This document shows positions 33,332 through 43,180 of a DNA stretch of 64,000 nt, piece after piece. Where the stretch lies: contig CALWDJ010000010.1 in assembly GCA_944376655.1 (NCBI GenBank), positions 1 through 64,000 on the forward strand. Direction: 5' to 3'. Under the pieces are notes generated by a model, which saw only the letters and a list, made by a program, of their open reading frames with translations, was not told the DNA's origin and made no database searches. How positions within the stretch are numbered: the stretch's first letter is position 1; every line of letters begins with the position of its first letter. The stretch comes from an uncultured Clostridia bacterium (GTDB lineage Bacteria > Bacillota > Clostridia > Oscillospirales > Acutalibacteraceae). Position numbers and translations under genes: made by a program.

Positions 33332-35863
33332 TTGAAGCTGCTCGCAATAGACGGAAACAGCATAATAAACCGCGCTTTTTACGGCATAAAGCTGCTCACC
33401 ACGAAGGACGGCAGATATACAAACGCCGTATACGGTTTTATAAATATATTGAATAAACTGTCCGACTCCGAAAAGCCGGACGGCATCGCCGTGGCTTTCG
33501 ACCTCAAAGCCCCCACCTTCAGGCACAAAAAGTACGCCGAATACAAGGCAGGCAGGAAAGGCATGCCTGACGAGCTTGCCTCCCAGCTTCCGGTAATGAA
33601 AGAGTGGCTGCGGCTTGCCGGCTGCGTCTGCGTTGAATGCGAGGGCTACGAGGCGGACGATATTTTGGGCACGCTTGCCGACAGCTGCGAGAAAAGCGGA
33701 GACAGCTGCGTTATCGCCACCGGCGACCGTGACTCGCTCCAGCTTATTTCCGACAGCACAAGGGTGCTGCTTGCCGCCACCAGAATGGGCAAGCCCGAAA
33801 TAATAAACTACGACAAGGCGGCGCTTTCAGAAAAATACGGTCTAACCCCACCCGAAATGATAGAGCTGAAAAGCCTTATGGGAGACAGCTCGGACAATAT
33901 TCCCGGCGTCGCCGGAGTAGGCGAAAAGACCGCGACCGACCTTATAACAAGATTTCACACCATTGACAATATATACGAAAATCTTGACACTCTCGATATA
34001 AAGGAAAGCGTCCGCAAAAAACTGGGCGAAGGAAAGGAAAGCGCGTTTTTAAGCCGGGAGCTCGGCACCATATGCAGGAGCGCGCCGATAAGCACGAATC
34101 CGTCCGACTATACGCTTAAAAGCCCTGACACCGCAGGTCTTGCCCGCCTTATGACCGAGCTGGAGTTTTTCGGACTGATGAAAAAAATGGGCATTACTCC
34201 GGACAACTCAGCGCCGCTTTCAGACAGCGCTGCAAAAAACGAAAAATTCACTGTCGCGGCTGAATTATCGCTTAAAGCCGGAGATACCGCCGACATCTGT
34301 TTTGAAAACGGCGCCTGCGCGATTGTGACAGGGCGCACCGTTTTTCAGGCGGACGAGAAAACCGCGGCGGCGGTTCTGGCTGACGGCAGCATAAAAAAGC
34401 GTGTGTACGACAGCAAAAACCTCTACAAAAAATACGGCGATATAACCGGCATTGTGTTTGACGCCATGCTGGCGGCATACCTCTGCAACCCGTCCGCCTC
34501 CTCATATTCGGCGGAGCGGCTTTTACAGGAATACACTTCAGGCTCGGCGGAAATATCCGGAGAAAGCAATGATTTTCTTAAAAACGCCTGTCTTTTCTCT
34601 GTTTGCTGCGATACGCTCGAAAAAGAGCTTGAGACCACGAATCAGCGTAAGCTGTTTGACGAAATAGAGCTGCCCCTGGCGCGTGTGCTGGCAAGTATGG
34701 AGCTTTGCGGCTTTCTTGTTGACATAAAAGGTCTTGAAAAGCTCTCAGAAGAACTAAAGGGCAGGATAGAAAAAATCGAAAACGAAATATACTCGCTTGT
34801 CGGATATGAGTTTAACCTTAACTCACCGAAGCAGCTCGGCACCGCGCTTTTTGAAAAGCTGGGGCTTCCGGCGAAAAAGAAGACAAAAAGCGGTTACAGC
34901 ACGGGAGCGGAGGTGCTTGAGGAGCTGCGCTACGCCCATCCGGCGGTCGGTCTGCTGCTCGAATACAGACAGCTTGCAAAACTGAAATCAACCTACGCGG
35001 ACGGACTGCGTGAATGTGTAGCGGAAGACGGCAGGATACATTCAACCTTCAACCAAACCGAAACACGGACAGGACGCATAAGCTCGCTTGAGCCTAATCT
35101 TCAGAACATTCCCGTCCGCACGGCGGAGGGCAGGCGGCTGCGTGAATACTTCACCGCGCCCGACGGCAGGGTGCTGTGCGACGCCGACTATTCGCAGATT
35201 GAGCTGCGTGTGCTTGCGAGCATTGCAAACGATAAAAATATGATAGAAGCCTTTACGAGCGGAGCGGACATTCATACAGCTACGGCGGCTCAGGTTTTCG
35301 GTATGCCTGCCGATATGATAACTCCGGAATTAAGAAGCCGGGCAAAAGCGGTCAATTTCGGAATTGTCTACGGAATAGGAGCCTTTTCGCTCTCAAAGGA
35401 TATAGGCGTATCACGCGCTGAGGCGGACAGGTATATAAAAAATTATCTCGCCGGATATCCGTCGGTCGCGGCATATATGGAAAACACCATAAGCGCCGCC
35501 AAGCGTGACGGATACGTGACCACCCTTTACGGCAGACGGCGCTGGCTGCCGGAGCTTTCAAACTCAAACGGAAATCTGCGTGCGTTCGGCGAGCGGGTGG
35601 CGAGAAACGCCCCGATACAGGGCACCGCGGCGGACATAATAAAAAAGGCAATGATAAACGTATACAGAAGCCTTGCGGAAAAATATCCGACCGCAAAGCT
35701 CATCTTACAGGTGCACGACGAGCTTATTGTCGAGTGTGACGAGGCTGACAGCGCAGGTGTCTGCGCCCTGCTCGAAACCGAAATGGAAAACGCGGCGCAG
35801 CTTGCCGTAAGGCTTACCGCGGAGGCGCACTCCGGAAAAAACTGGCTTGAGGCAAAGGAATAA
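33332..35863 (+). CDS. polA: DNA polymerase I
   Basis: Repair and Okazaki-fragment polymerase, 843 residues. Residues about 1-290 form the 5'-3' exonuclease (AIDGNSIINRAFYG, GYEADDILGT, GDSSDNIPGVAGVGEKTA). A middle domain of 3'-5' exonuclease type has lost its DxE catalytic motif (ADICFENGACAI in place of it), as in Bacillus PolA. The polymerase domain has DADYSQIELRVLA, RSRAKAVNFGIVYG and VHDELIVECDE. The TTG at 33332 is set by GGAGG 7 nt upstream. Its last base overlaps the start of the next gene. Confidence 0.95.
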   Translation: MKLLAIDGNSIINRAFYGIKLLTTKDGRYTNAVYGFINILNKLSDSEKPDGIAVAFDLKAPTFRHKKYAEYKAGRKGMPDELASQLPVMKEWLRLAGCVCVECEGYEADDILGTLADSCEKSGDSCVIATGDRDSLQLISDSTRVLLAATRMGKPEIINYDKAALSEKYGLTPPEMIELKSLMGDSSDNIPGVAGVGEKTATDLITRFHTIDNIYENLDTLDIKESVRKKLGEGKESAFLSRELGTICRSAPISTNPSDYTLKSPDTAGLARLMTELEFFGLMKKMGITPDNSAPLSDSAAKNEKFTVAAELSLKAGDTADICFENGACAIVTGRTVFQADEKTAAAVLADGSIKKRVYDSKNLYKKYGDITGIVFDAMLAAYLCNPSASSYSAERLLQEYTSGSAEISGESNDFLKNACLFSVCCDTLEKELETTNQRKLFDEIELPLARVLASMELCGFLVDIKGLEKLSEELKGRIEKIENEIYSLVGYEFNLNSPKQLGTALFEKLGLPAKKKTKSGYSTGAEVLEELRYAHPAVGLLLEYRQLAKLKSTYADGLRECVAEDGRIHSTFNQTETRTGRISSLEPNLQNIPVRTAEGRRLREYFTAPDGRVLCDADYSQIELRVLASIANDKNMIEAFTSGADIHTATAAQVFGMPADMITPELRSRAKAVNFGIVYGIGAFSLSKDIGVSRAEADRYIKNYLAGYPSVAAYMENTISAAKRDGYVTTLYGRRRWLPELSNSNGNLRAFGERVARNAPIQGTAADIIKKAMINVYRSLAEKYPTAKLILQVHDELIVECDEADSAGVCALLETEMENAAQLAVRLTAEAHSGKNWLEAKE

Positions 35864-36735
35864 TGAATATACTTTTTATATGTACCGGAAATACCTGCCG
35901 CAGTCCCATGGCGGAGGGGTACCTTAATTCAAAAAAGCTGTACGGAGTGACGGCGCAAAGCCGCGGTATCGCGGCGGACGGCTCGCCCGTAAGCGAAAAT
36001 TCAAAGACGGTTATGGCGGAGGCCGGCATAGACATAAGCGGTCACGTTTCCCGTCAGGTGACCGATACCGATATAGACGAGGCGGATAAAATAATCTGTC
36101 TGTCCCGCTCCCACGCGGCGGCGCTCGCGCAGGCAGGCGTTCCCGCCTTTAAACTCTCGGTACTGGGCGGCGGAATATCCGACCCGTTCGGCGGCAGTCC
36201 CGATGTCTACCGTAATTGCCGCGACGAAATCTTCAGGGCGGTAGATAAGCTCTGCGAGGAAGGCTTTTTCGGCAATTTCCGCATAGTCCCGATAACCGAA
36301 AAGCACATCGCGCCGATAGCCAAGCTCGAAAAAATATGCTTTTCCGAGCCGTGGTCGGCTGAAGGACTTATAGAGTCGTACAGAAGCGGCACAAAATTCT
36401 TTGTCGCCGAAAACGACAGGCATATAATAGGATATGTCGGCATAAAACCGGTAATAGACGAGGGTTATATAACAAACGTAGCGGTTTACCCGGCTTACCG
36501 CAGGCAGGGCGCCGGAACCGCGCTTTTAAAGCGGATTTTTACCTTTGCAGAGGAAGAAAAGCTGCGCTTTGTGTCGCTTGAGGTAAGGGTATCGAATTAC
36601 GCCGCCGTTTCGCTGTATCAGAAGCTCGGATTTATTACCGAGGGCAGAAGAAAGGATTTTTACAGAAATCCGCGCGAGGACGCGCTTATTATGACAAAGA
36701 GGTTTGATTATCCAGATGAAGATTCTGAGCATTGA
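35863..36735 (+). CDS. Fusion of LMW protein tyrosine phosphatase and RimI-type acetyltransferase
   Basis: The 290-residue protein has two domains. Residues 1-140 are a low-molecular-weight phosphatase: the CX5R loop is CTGNTCRS, the general-acid Asp lies in SDPFGG, and it opens MNILFICTGN. Residues about 143-290 are a GNAT acetyltransferase like RimI, with GYITNVAVYPAYRRQGAGTAL (acetyl-CoA loop) and SNYAAVSLYQKLGF. RimI acetylates a ribosomal N-terminus and is usually coded beside tsaD, as here. The start codon overlaps polA by 1 base and the end overlaps tsaD by 20 bases. The phosphatase substrate could be an arginine or tyrosine phosphate. The continuous frame argues for a true fusion, not two genes. 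Confidence 0.88.
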   Translation: MNILFICTGNTCRSPMAEGYLNSKKLYGVTAQSRGIAADGSPVSENSKTVMAEAGIDISGHVSRQVTDTDIDEADKIICLSRSHAAALAQAGVPAFKLSVLGGGISDPFGGSPDVYRNCRDEIFRAVDKLCEEGFFGNFRIVPITEKHIAPIAKLEKICFSEPWSAEGLIESYRSGTKFFVAENDRHIIGYVGIKPVIDEGYITNVAVYPAYRRQGAGTALLKRIFTFAEEEKLRFVSLEVRVSNYAAVSLYQKLGFITEGRRKDFYRNPREDALIMTKRFDYPDEDSEH

Positions 36736-37723
36736 AAGCTCCTGTGACGAAACCGCCGCCGCGGTGACCGAAGGGCGAAAAGTTCTTTCAAATATAGTCG
36801 CTACCCAGATAGCTGAACACCGGATATACGGCGGAGTGGTGCCGGAAATTGCGTCAAGAAGGCATACCGAGGCGATTTCGGCGGTATGTGCCGAAGCGCT
36901 CGAAAAGGCGGGACTGACCTATGACGGTATAGACGCGGTGGCGGTCACCTTCGCCCCGGGGCTTATCGGCGCACTTTTAGTCGGCGTGAATTTTGCCAAG
37001 GGGCTTGCACTTTCGCTCGGAAAACCGCTTATACCCGTACATCACCTGCGCTCACACATCGCGGCGAACTATATTACAAATCCGGAGCTTAAGCCGCCGT
37101 TCCTCTGTCTGCTGGTGTCAGGCGGAAACACGGTTATAGCCGAGGTAAAGGACTACACGAAATTCAGCATAATAGGCGGCACGAGGGACGACGCCGCGGG
37201 CGAGTGCTTTGATAAAACCGCGAGGGCTTTGGGTCTTGAATACCCGGGCGGCGTAACGCTTGACAGAATCGCCACGCAAGCCGACCGAGAAAAATACCCA
37301 CTTCCCCACCCCCATGTTTCGGGAGGAGAATTTGATTTCAGCTTTTCAGGACTTAAAACGGCAGTTATGAATCTTGTAAACAACACAGCTCAAAAGGGCG
37401 GAACGGTTGATGTTCCGGTGCTCTGCGCCACGGTACGGCAAAGAGTCTGCGATATGCTTATAGACAATACGCTTAAAGCCGCTTTAAAATACGGCTATAA
37501 AACGATAGCGGTAGCCGGCGGAGTTTCCGCTAACAGTGAGCTTCGCTCACGTATGTCGGAGGAGTGCGGAAAGCTCGGCATAACGCTTTATTATCCCGAG
37601 CTTAAATACTGCGGCGACAATGCCGCAATGGTTGGAGTTCAGGCTTATTACGAATTTCCGGACGGCAATACGGCGGACTCCTCGCTCAACGCCGCGGCAA
37701 CTCTGCCGATTGATTACAGATAA
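36716..37723 (+). CDS. tsaD: tRNA N6-adenosine threonylcarbamoyltransferase TsaD
   Basis: Transfers threonylcarbamoyl to A37 of ANN-decoding tRNAs with TsaB and TsaE. The 335-residue protein has ILSIESSCDETAAAV, metal-binding VHHLRSHIAAN (HxxxH), LLVSGGNTVI, FDKTARALG and KYCGDNAAM. The ATG at 36716 lies inside the end of the fusion gene; a longer frame is possible but starts 12 nt earlier without benefit. TsaB and TsaE are not in the window. Confidence 0.95.
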   Translation: MKILSIESSCDETAAAVTEGRKVLSNIVATQIAEHRIYGGVVPEIASRRHTEAISAVCAEALEKAGLTYDGIDAVAVTFAPGLIGALLVGVNFAKGLALSLGKPLIPVHHLRSHIAANYITNPELKPPFLCLLVSGGNTVIAEVKDYTKFSIIGGTRDDAAGECFDKTARALGLEYPGGVTLDRIATQADREKYPLPHPHVSGGEFDFSFSGLKTAVMNLVNNTAQKGGTVDVPVLCATVRQRVCDMLIDNTLKAALKYGYKTIAVAGGVSANSELRSRMSEECGKLGITLYYPELKYCGDNAAMVGVQAYYEFPDGNTADSSLNAAATLPIDYR

Positions 37724-37743
37724 ACCGGAAAGGACAGGGTATT

Positions 37744-38664
37744 ATGGACAAAAAAATGCTTCTTATAGTCAATCCCTGCTCCGGCAGGGCGCGTATGAGA
37801 AACGAGCTTTTAGGGGTTGTTGAAATCTTTTCATCTGCGGGATATACTGTTACGGTTTACCCCACAAAAGCCCGCGGAGACGCCACAAGCCGTGTCTCAT
37901 CGCTCGGGTCCGGCGAGTATGACGAAATCGTTGTCTGCGGCGGAGACGGAACTCTCAACGAGGTGATAACCGGTCTTATGCGCTCGGGCAATAAATACAC
38001 TCTCGGATATATACCGTCAGGCACGCTCAACGAATGGTCGTCGGGGCTGAAAATATCACGAAACATAAAAAAAGCCGCAGAGGATATAGTGTCGGGCAGA
38101 AAAATAAAACTGGATATAGGGAAATTTTCCGACAAATACTTTTCTTATACCGCCTCCTTCGGCGCTTTTACGGACGCTTCGTATTCCGCCCCGCAGGACG
38201 TGAAAAACGTGCTCGGACAGGCGGCTTACTTCTTCGAGGGTATCAAAAGCCTCGGCAATATAAAGCCGGTGCATCTCAAATTCACGGCAGACGGCCGTGA
38301 AACAGAGGGCGATTTTCTTTTCGGGGCGGTCTCAAACTCAATGTCGGTAGGCGGAATAGTAAAGTTCGACGAATCGGCCGTAAAGCTCAACGACGGCAGG
38401 TTTGAGATACTTCTCATACGCAATCCCGACAATATTCTGAAGCTCCAGCCGATAATAGACGGCATACTCAAGCGCGACTTCAACCGTGAGGGACTTGAGT
38501 TTTTCACTGCGGAAAACGTTACGGTCACCGGCGGCGACGGGCTTTCCTGGACGCTTGACGGCGAGTACGCGAGAGGCGAGGAAAAGACCGTTATCACAAA
38601 TCTTCACAACGCGATAGAGCTTGTGGTGCCGGACAACGGCGGGCAGCTTCAAATTACCGAATAA
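37744..38664 (+). CDS. Diacylglycerol kinase family lipid kinase
   Basis: Lipid kinase of the DagK/YegS/sphingosine kinase fold, 306 residues. It has VNPCSGRARMR, the nucleotide-binding VVCGGDGTLNEVITGL and IPSGTLNEWS. The substrate is probably diacylglycerol, feeding phosphatidic acid recycling; YegS-like specificity cannot be ruled out. GGAAAGGA precedes the ATG. It lies 20 bp after tsaD and 24 bp before mreB. Confidence 0.88.
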   Translation: MDKKMLLIVNPCSGRARMRNELLGVVEIFSSAGYTVTVYPTKARGDATSRVSSLGSGEYDEIVVCGGDGTLNEVITGLMRSGNKYTLGYIPSGTLNEWSSGLKISRNIKKAAEDIVSGRKIKLDIGKFSDKYFSYTASFGAFTDASYSAPQDVKNVLGQAAYFFEGIKSLGNIKPVHLKFTADGRETEGDFLFGAVSNSMSVGGIVKFDESAVKLNDGRFEILLIRNPDNILKLQPIIDGILKRDFNREGLEFFTAENVTVTGGDGLSWTLDGEYARGEEKTVITNLHNAIELVVPDNGGQLQITE

Positions 38665-38688
38665 ATTTAATTAAAAGGGAGTTTTCAT

Positions 38689-39708
38689 ATGTTTACGAGA
38701 GATATCGGTGTTGACTTAGGCACCGCGAATACCCTTGTCTGCGTAAAAGGCAAGGGAATAATAATGCGAGAGCCGTCGGTAGTGGCTTACGATATAAGGA
38801 GCGACGCCGTGCGGGCGGTCGGTACCGAAGCCAAGGAAATGATAGGAAGGACTCCCGGCTCGATAATCGCGGTCCGTCCGCTCAAGGACGGAGTTATCGC
38901 CGACTTCGACGTTACCGCGGCAATGCTCAAAAGATTTGTGAGACAAGCACTTAAAGGCTCTGTTTTCTCGCGTGTCAGAATGGTCGTCTGCATACCTGCG
39001 GGCGTTACCGAGGTTGAAAGCCGCGCGGTATTCGACGCTGCAAAGCAGGCGGGTGCTACCGATGTTGACCTTGTCGAGGAGCCTATGGCGGCGGCGGTCG
39101 GCGCGGGTCTTCCCGTGTGGGACGCGGCAGGCAGCATGGTGGTTGATGTGGGCGGCGGCACCAGCGAGGTCGCGGTTATTTCACTCGGCGATATCGTAAC
39201 CGCTCAGTCTATCCGTGTGGCGGGAGATGACCTTGACGAAGCTATTATAAACTACGTCCGCAAAAAGCATAACCTGCTTATCGGTGAGCGTACCGCCGAG
39301 CAGATAAAAATAGAAATAGGCTCGGCTAAACCGTACGAAAACGAAACCTCAATAGAGATAAAGGGCCGCAATCAGGTGGACGGGCTCCCGAAAAACGTGA
39401 TAATCACCTCCGAAGAGGTGCGAAACGCCATGACCGACCCGATTTCCCAGATTATAGACACTATAAGGCTCACGCTCGAAAAGACACCGCCTGAGCTTGC
39501 AGCTGATATTATCGACCGCGGCATAACCCTTACCGGCGGAGGCGCCCTTTTAAGGGGATTTGCCGAGCTTATAGCCGAGGAGACCGGAATGCCGGTGTCA
39601 GTAGCAGCAAATCCGCTTGACTGTGTGGTACTGGGCACCGCAAAGCGGCTTGAGGCTAACAGCGGCTTTGACAATTATGTTTTCCGGCGCGGAAAACGGT
39701 TCAGATAA
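38689..39708 (+). CDS. mreB: Rod shape-determining protein MreB
   Basis: Bacterial actin that positions wall synthesis. The 339-residue protein has [20 protein letters not shown] (phosphate-1), [15 protein letters not shown] (phosphate-2) and [15 protein letters not shown] (adenosine). GGGAG precedes the ATG. It is the first gene of mreB-mreC-mreD-mrdA. Confidence 0.96.
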   Translation: MFTRDIGVDLGTANTLVCVKGKGIIMREPSVVAYDIRSDAVRAVGTEAKEMIGRTPGSIIAVRPLKDGVIADFDVTAAMLKRFVRQALKGSVFSRVRMVVCIPAGVTEVESRAVFDAAKQAGATDVDLVEEPMAAAVGAGLPVWDAAGSMVVDVGGGTSEVAVISLGDIVTAQSIRVAGDDLDEAIINYVRKKHNLLIGERTAEQIKIEIGSAKPYENETSIEIKGRNQVDGLPKNVIITSEEVRNAMTDPISQIIDTIRLTLEKTPPELAADIIDRGITLTGGGALLRGFAELIAEETGMPVSVAANPLDCVVLGTAKRLEANSGFDNYVFRRGKRFR

Positions 39709-39738
39709 CTTTATATTTTTTATTCCGGAGGCAAAAAA

Positions 39739-40599
39739 ATGCGATTTTTCTTCCGCAGCCGTCAGTTTAAAATCATACTCGCCGTAGCGGCGGCGCTTAT
39801 CGCCGTTTCGGTGGCTTTTGCCGTAATAGGCGGCAGAATGTCGCCCCAGGCGGATATAATAGGCACCGTGACCGCTCCATTCCGCTCGCTTGCCGCTAAA
39901 ATATCAGGCGGCATATCGGAATTTGTTTCAATTTATACCGAGGGGGAAAAGCTCTCGCTTGAAAACGCCGAGCTTGAAAGCGAAATAGCGGAATTAAGGG
40001 AGCAGCTCGCCGATTACGAGCAGGCGAAAAGCGAAAACGAGTTTTATAAAAACTATCTTGAAATAAAGGATAATAACCCGAGTTTTCAGTTTGCCGCGGC
40101 GACGCTTATTTCCCGCGACAAGGAAGACCCCTATATGGGATTTGTGATAAACAAGGGCAGAGTAAACGGAATCGAGGCGAACGACCCGGTTATAACCGAG
40201 GCGGGACTTGTGGGGTATGTCTCTCAAACCGGGCTTACCACCTCAAAGGTGGTGACGGTGCTGAGCGCCGAGCTTACCGCCGGAGTGCTTGACAACCGCA
40301 CAAACGATTCCGGCATACTGTCGGGCACCGCGGAGCTTGCCGGCGAGGGTCTTACGAAATTCTACAATCTTTCCCGCTCCTGCAATATAGCGGTAGGCGA
40401 TTATGTGGTGACGTCGGGTGAGGGTATCTTTCCGTCGGGACTTTTAATAGGCACCATAAAATCAATAGGCAGCGACAAATACAATACCTCGATATATGCG
40501 AACATCGAGCCTTTCGTGGATTTCAGTGAAATAAAGGGCGTAATGGTAATAACCGATTTCGAGGGTCAGGGCGGACTCATGCCCGACAGCGGCGAATAA
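39739..40599 (+). CDS. mreC: Rod shape-determining protein MreC
   Basis: Links MreB filaments to the elongation complex. The 286-residue protein has one N-terminal membrane anchor (IILAVAAALIAVSVAFAVI about 12-30), a coiled coil of about 40 residues rich in Glu and Leu (about 72-110) and the beta-rich C-terminal domain (SGEGIFPSGLLIGTI). GGAGG precedes the ATG. Confidence 0.93.
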   Translation: MRFFFRSRQFKIILAVAAALIAVSVAFAVIGGRMSPQADIIGTVTAPFRSLAAKISGGISEFVSIYTEGEKLSLENAELESEIAELREQLADYEQAKSENEFYKNYLEIKDNNPSFQFAAATLISRDKEDPYMGFVINKGRVNGIEANDPVITEAGLVGYVSQTGLTTSKVVTVLSAELTAGVLDNRTNDSGILSGTAELAGEGLTKFYNLSRSCNIAVGDYVVTSGEGIFPSGLLIGTIKSIGSDKYNTSIYANIEPFVDFSEIKGVMVITDFEGQGGLMPDSGE

Positions 40600-40609
40600 G
40601 GGTGGTGCT

Positions 40610-41122
40610 ATGCAGATAAAAAAACGTCACCCGTGGATCGTCCTCGCGAGTATCCTGATTTTTTTCATTACATTTATAATACATTATACCGACGCTATCG
40701 ATATCAGCATAAAAAACGCGTCGCCCATGTTAATGCTTCCGCTTCTCACCGCCTTTTCGATGTTCAGCCAGCCTGTGCCGGCGGCTGCTGCGGGACTTAT
40801 CACCGGAATACTTACAGACTCTGCCGCCGCAGGAACTCTCTGCTTCAATTCTGTCGCGATGATGCTTTTCGCGGCTTTTACGGCGGCAATATCAAACAAC
40901 CTCTTTAACCGCAACATACGCTCGGCGCTTCTGCTTTCGGTGCTTACAAGCCTTGTTTATTTCCTGCTGCGCTGGCTGTTTTTCTACGCCTTTATCACCA
41001 ATATAGAGGATAACATCACCTATCTTTTAAGCTACGCATTTCCGAGCATAATTTATACAAATATTTTTATATTCCCTTATTATTTTATCTTCAGATACTT
41101 TTACAGGCGGGTAAACGCCTGA
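40610..41122 (+). CDS. mreD: Rod shape-determining protein MreD
   Basis: Membrane protein of the elongation complex, 170 residues with about five hydrophobic helices. Sequence is divergent as in most MreD proteins; the call rests on helix pattern, length and position between mreC and mrdA. GGTGG-like site upstream of the ATG. Confidence 0.88.
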   Translation: MQIKKRHPWIVLASILIFFITFIIHYTDAIDISIKNASPMLMLPLLTAFSMFSQPVPAAAAGLITGILTDSAAAGTLCFNSVAMMLFAAFTAAISNNLFNRNIRSALLLSVLTSLVYFLLRWLFFYAFITNIEDNITYLLSYAFPSIIYTNIFIFPYYFIFRYFYRRVNA

Positions 41123-41138
41123 GAAAGGAGCGTTTTAA

Positions 41139-43109
41139 TTGCCTTTCCGCAAAAAAAGTCAGGTTCAGCTTACTGTCCTGTCATTCATACTTATACTCGC
41201 GATTGTGTTTTACGCCGCGCGCATGTATTCTATACAGATAGTAAACGCCGAAAAATACACAAATAAAACCGACGGCGCGACCTCGGTGAGAACCGCAGTG
41301 CTCAAGGCGCCGCGCGGAGAGATACTTGACTGCTACGGCAGAAAAATAGCCATCAACCGCGACGGATACAATGTTGTTTTCAATAAGGCGTATGTCAAAG
41401 ACGACATTAACGATGTGATACTCACGCTGATAAAGCTGTTTGAGCAGAACGGAGTCGAGTGGAAGGACGAGCTTCCGATGTCGCTTTCCGCCCCCTACGG
41501 CTTCAAGGAGGGCGAATCCACCGACAAGCTGATAAAGGAGCTCGAGCTGGCGCACTACGCCACCGCGCAGAACTGCTTTGACGCGATGGTTGAGGAATAC
41601 GGCCTCGAAAAGTACACCGACGATGAAAAGCGCCGAATAATGGGCGTGCGTTACAGTATGGCGATAGCCGACTTTTCAATATCCTACCCGTACACCTTCG
41701 CGGAGGATATCCCGACCGAGCTTATGCGTAAAATTTCCGAATCGGGCTTCCTGCTCTCGGGCGTTTCGGTCGATGTCGTCCCGTTCAGGGAGTATACCGA
41801 TACCTCACTTGCCGTAAACCTTATCGGATCGGTCGGCCCGATATATGCCGAGGACTGGGACGAATACAAGAAAAAAGGCTATTCCTACGATGACAAGGTA
41901 GGCAAAAGCGGTATCGAGGCGTGGGGAGAAGAATACCTGCGCGGTACCGACGGCGAGATAACCTACCGTCTTGACGCTAACGGGAACATTATTTCAAGCG
42001 AGGTCACAAAGGAGCCTGTGGCGGGAAAAACGATAATGCTGACGCTTGACAAGCAGATTCAGCGCAGCGCTCAGGACTCGCTTGCCGCCACGGTAAAAAA
42101 GCTCCAGTCCGAGGGCGGCACGGCGGTCGCCGGAGCGGCGGTCGCTATTCATATCGAATCCGGCAAGGTGATATGCGCCGCGAACTATCCAACCTATGAT
42201 TCGGCGACCATGAGCGAAAACTATGACAAGCTGTTAAGCGACCCGACAAAGCCGCTTACCGACCGCGCTTTCCAGGGTGTTTACCCGATTGGCTCCACGA
42301 TAAAGCCCATCGTAGCGATAGCCGCTCTCGAAAACGGGCTGTACAAGCAGGGCGAAACCATCAAATGCGTAAAATACTATAAACTGTTCAGCGATTATCA
42401 GCCAGAATGTATGAGCTACCACGGCAGTATCGTGCTTAAAACCGCGCTGGCTAAAAGCTGCAACTATTTCTTTTATGAGCTCGGCAGACGCGTGACCGCA
42501 ACAACGCTCACCGATTATTACAGACAGTTCGGATTAGGCGTCGCCACCGGCGTTGAGGTTGACGACAGCAAGGGTATTATTCTTGACGTTGAGGACGGCA
42601 CCGGCGACACGCTTCAGATAGCGATAGGTCAGCTGAACGCCTTTACCCCGCTTCAGCTTGCCAATTACACCGCGACGCTTGCCAACGGCGGCACCCATTA
42701 CCGCGCAAGCCTTATCGATAAGATAGTATCCTACGATATTTCCACCGTTTACGAACGTTCAGAGCCTGAAGTCTTAAACGAAATCGAAATGTCGGACTCA
42801 AATTTAAGCGCCGTCAAGGAAGGTATGCTTTCGGTTACGGAAGACGGTACGGGACGGCTTGCCCTCGGAGACTATCCGATAAAGGCAGGAGGAAAAACCG
42901 GTACGTCTCAGGTGGACGGAAAGGCGGATCACAGCGTGTTCATCGCCTTCGCGCCGTTCGACAATCCCGAAATAGCGATATCGGTGGTGCTCGAAAACGG
43001 CAATTCCGGATTTTCCGCAGGTACTGTCGTAAGAGAAATACTTGACGCCTATTTCTTCGCTGATTACAACGATACCGAGGATACCGTACCTTTTACGGTT
43101 CTTGAATGA
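41139..43109 (+). CDS. mrdA: Penicillin-binding protein 2 (transpeptidase)
   Basis: Class B PBP for side-wall elongation, 656 residues. It has an N-terminal membrane anchor (TVLSFILILAIVFYAARMYSI about 10-30), a dimerisation domain with APRGEILDCYGRKIA, and a transpeptidase domain with SxxK in YPIGSTIKP, SxN in KSCNYFF and KTGTSQ. The start is TTG with AAAGGAG upstream. It is encoded just after mreD. Confidence 0.95.
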   Translation: MPFRKKSQVQLTVLSFILILAIVFYAARMYSIQIVNAEKYTNKTDGATSVRTAVLKAPRGEILDCYGRKIAINRDGYNVVFNKAYVKDDINDVILTLIKLFEQNGVEWKDELPMSLSAPYGFKEGESTDKLIKELELAHYATAQNCFDAMVEEYGLEKYTDDEKRRIMGVRYSMAIADFSISYPYTFAEDIPTELMRKISESGFLLSGVSVDVVPFREYTDTSLAVNLIGSVGPIYAEDWDEYKKKGYSYDDKVGKSGIEAWGEEYLRGTDGEITYRLDANGNIISSEVTKEPVAGKTIMLTLDKQIQRSAQDSLAATVKKLQSEGGTAVAGAAVAIHIESGKVICAANYPTYDSATMSENYDKLLSDPTKPLTDRAFQGVYPIGSTIKPIVAIAALENGLYKQGETIKCVKYYKLFSDYQPECMSYHGSIVLKTALAKSCNYFFYELGRRVTATTLTDYYRQFGLGVATGVEVDDSKGIILDVEDGTGDTLQIAIGQLNAFTPLQLANYTATLANGGTHYRASLIDKIVSYDISTVYERSEPEVLNEIEMSDSNLSAVKEGMLSVTEDGTGRLALGDYPIKAGGKTGTSQVDGKADHSVFIAFAPFDNPEIAISVVLENGNSGFSAGTVVREILDAYFFADYNDTEDTVPFTVLE

Positions 43110-43117
43110 TATAAAAA

Positions 43118-43146
43118 TTGACAAAAATATAACACTGTGTTACAAT
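43118..43146 (+). promoter_or_regulatory. Promoter of the minD-like gene
   Basis: TTGACA, 17-bp spacer, TACAAT, about 35 bp before the ATG. It can express minD and mgsA separately from the mre genes. Confidence 0.8.
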
Positions 43147-43180
43147 AATAGCACAGAAGCATAAAGGGGCAACCTAATAT

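Noticed and set aside
33332..35863. PolA without proofreading residues
   Set aside because: Loss of the 3'-5' exonuclease motif in PolA is known in Firmicutes, so it is ordinary.
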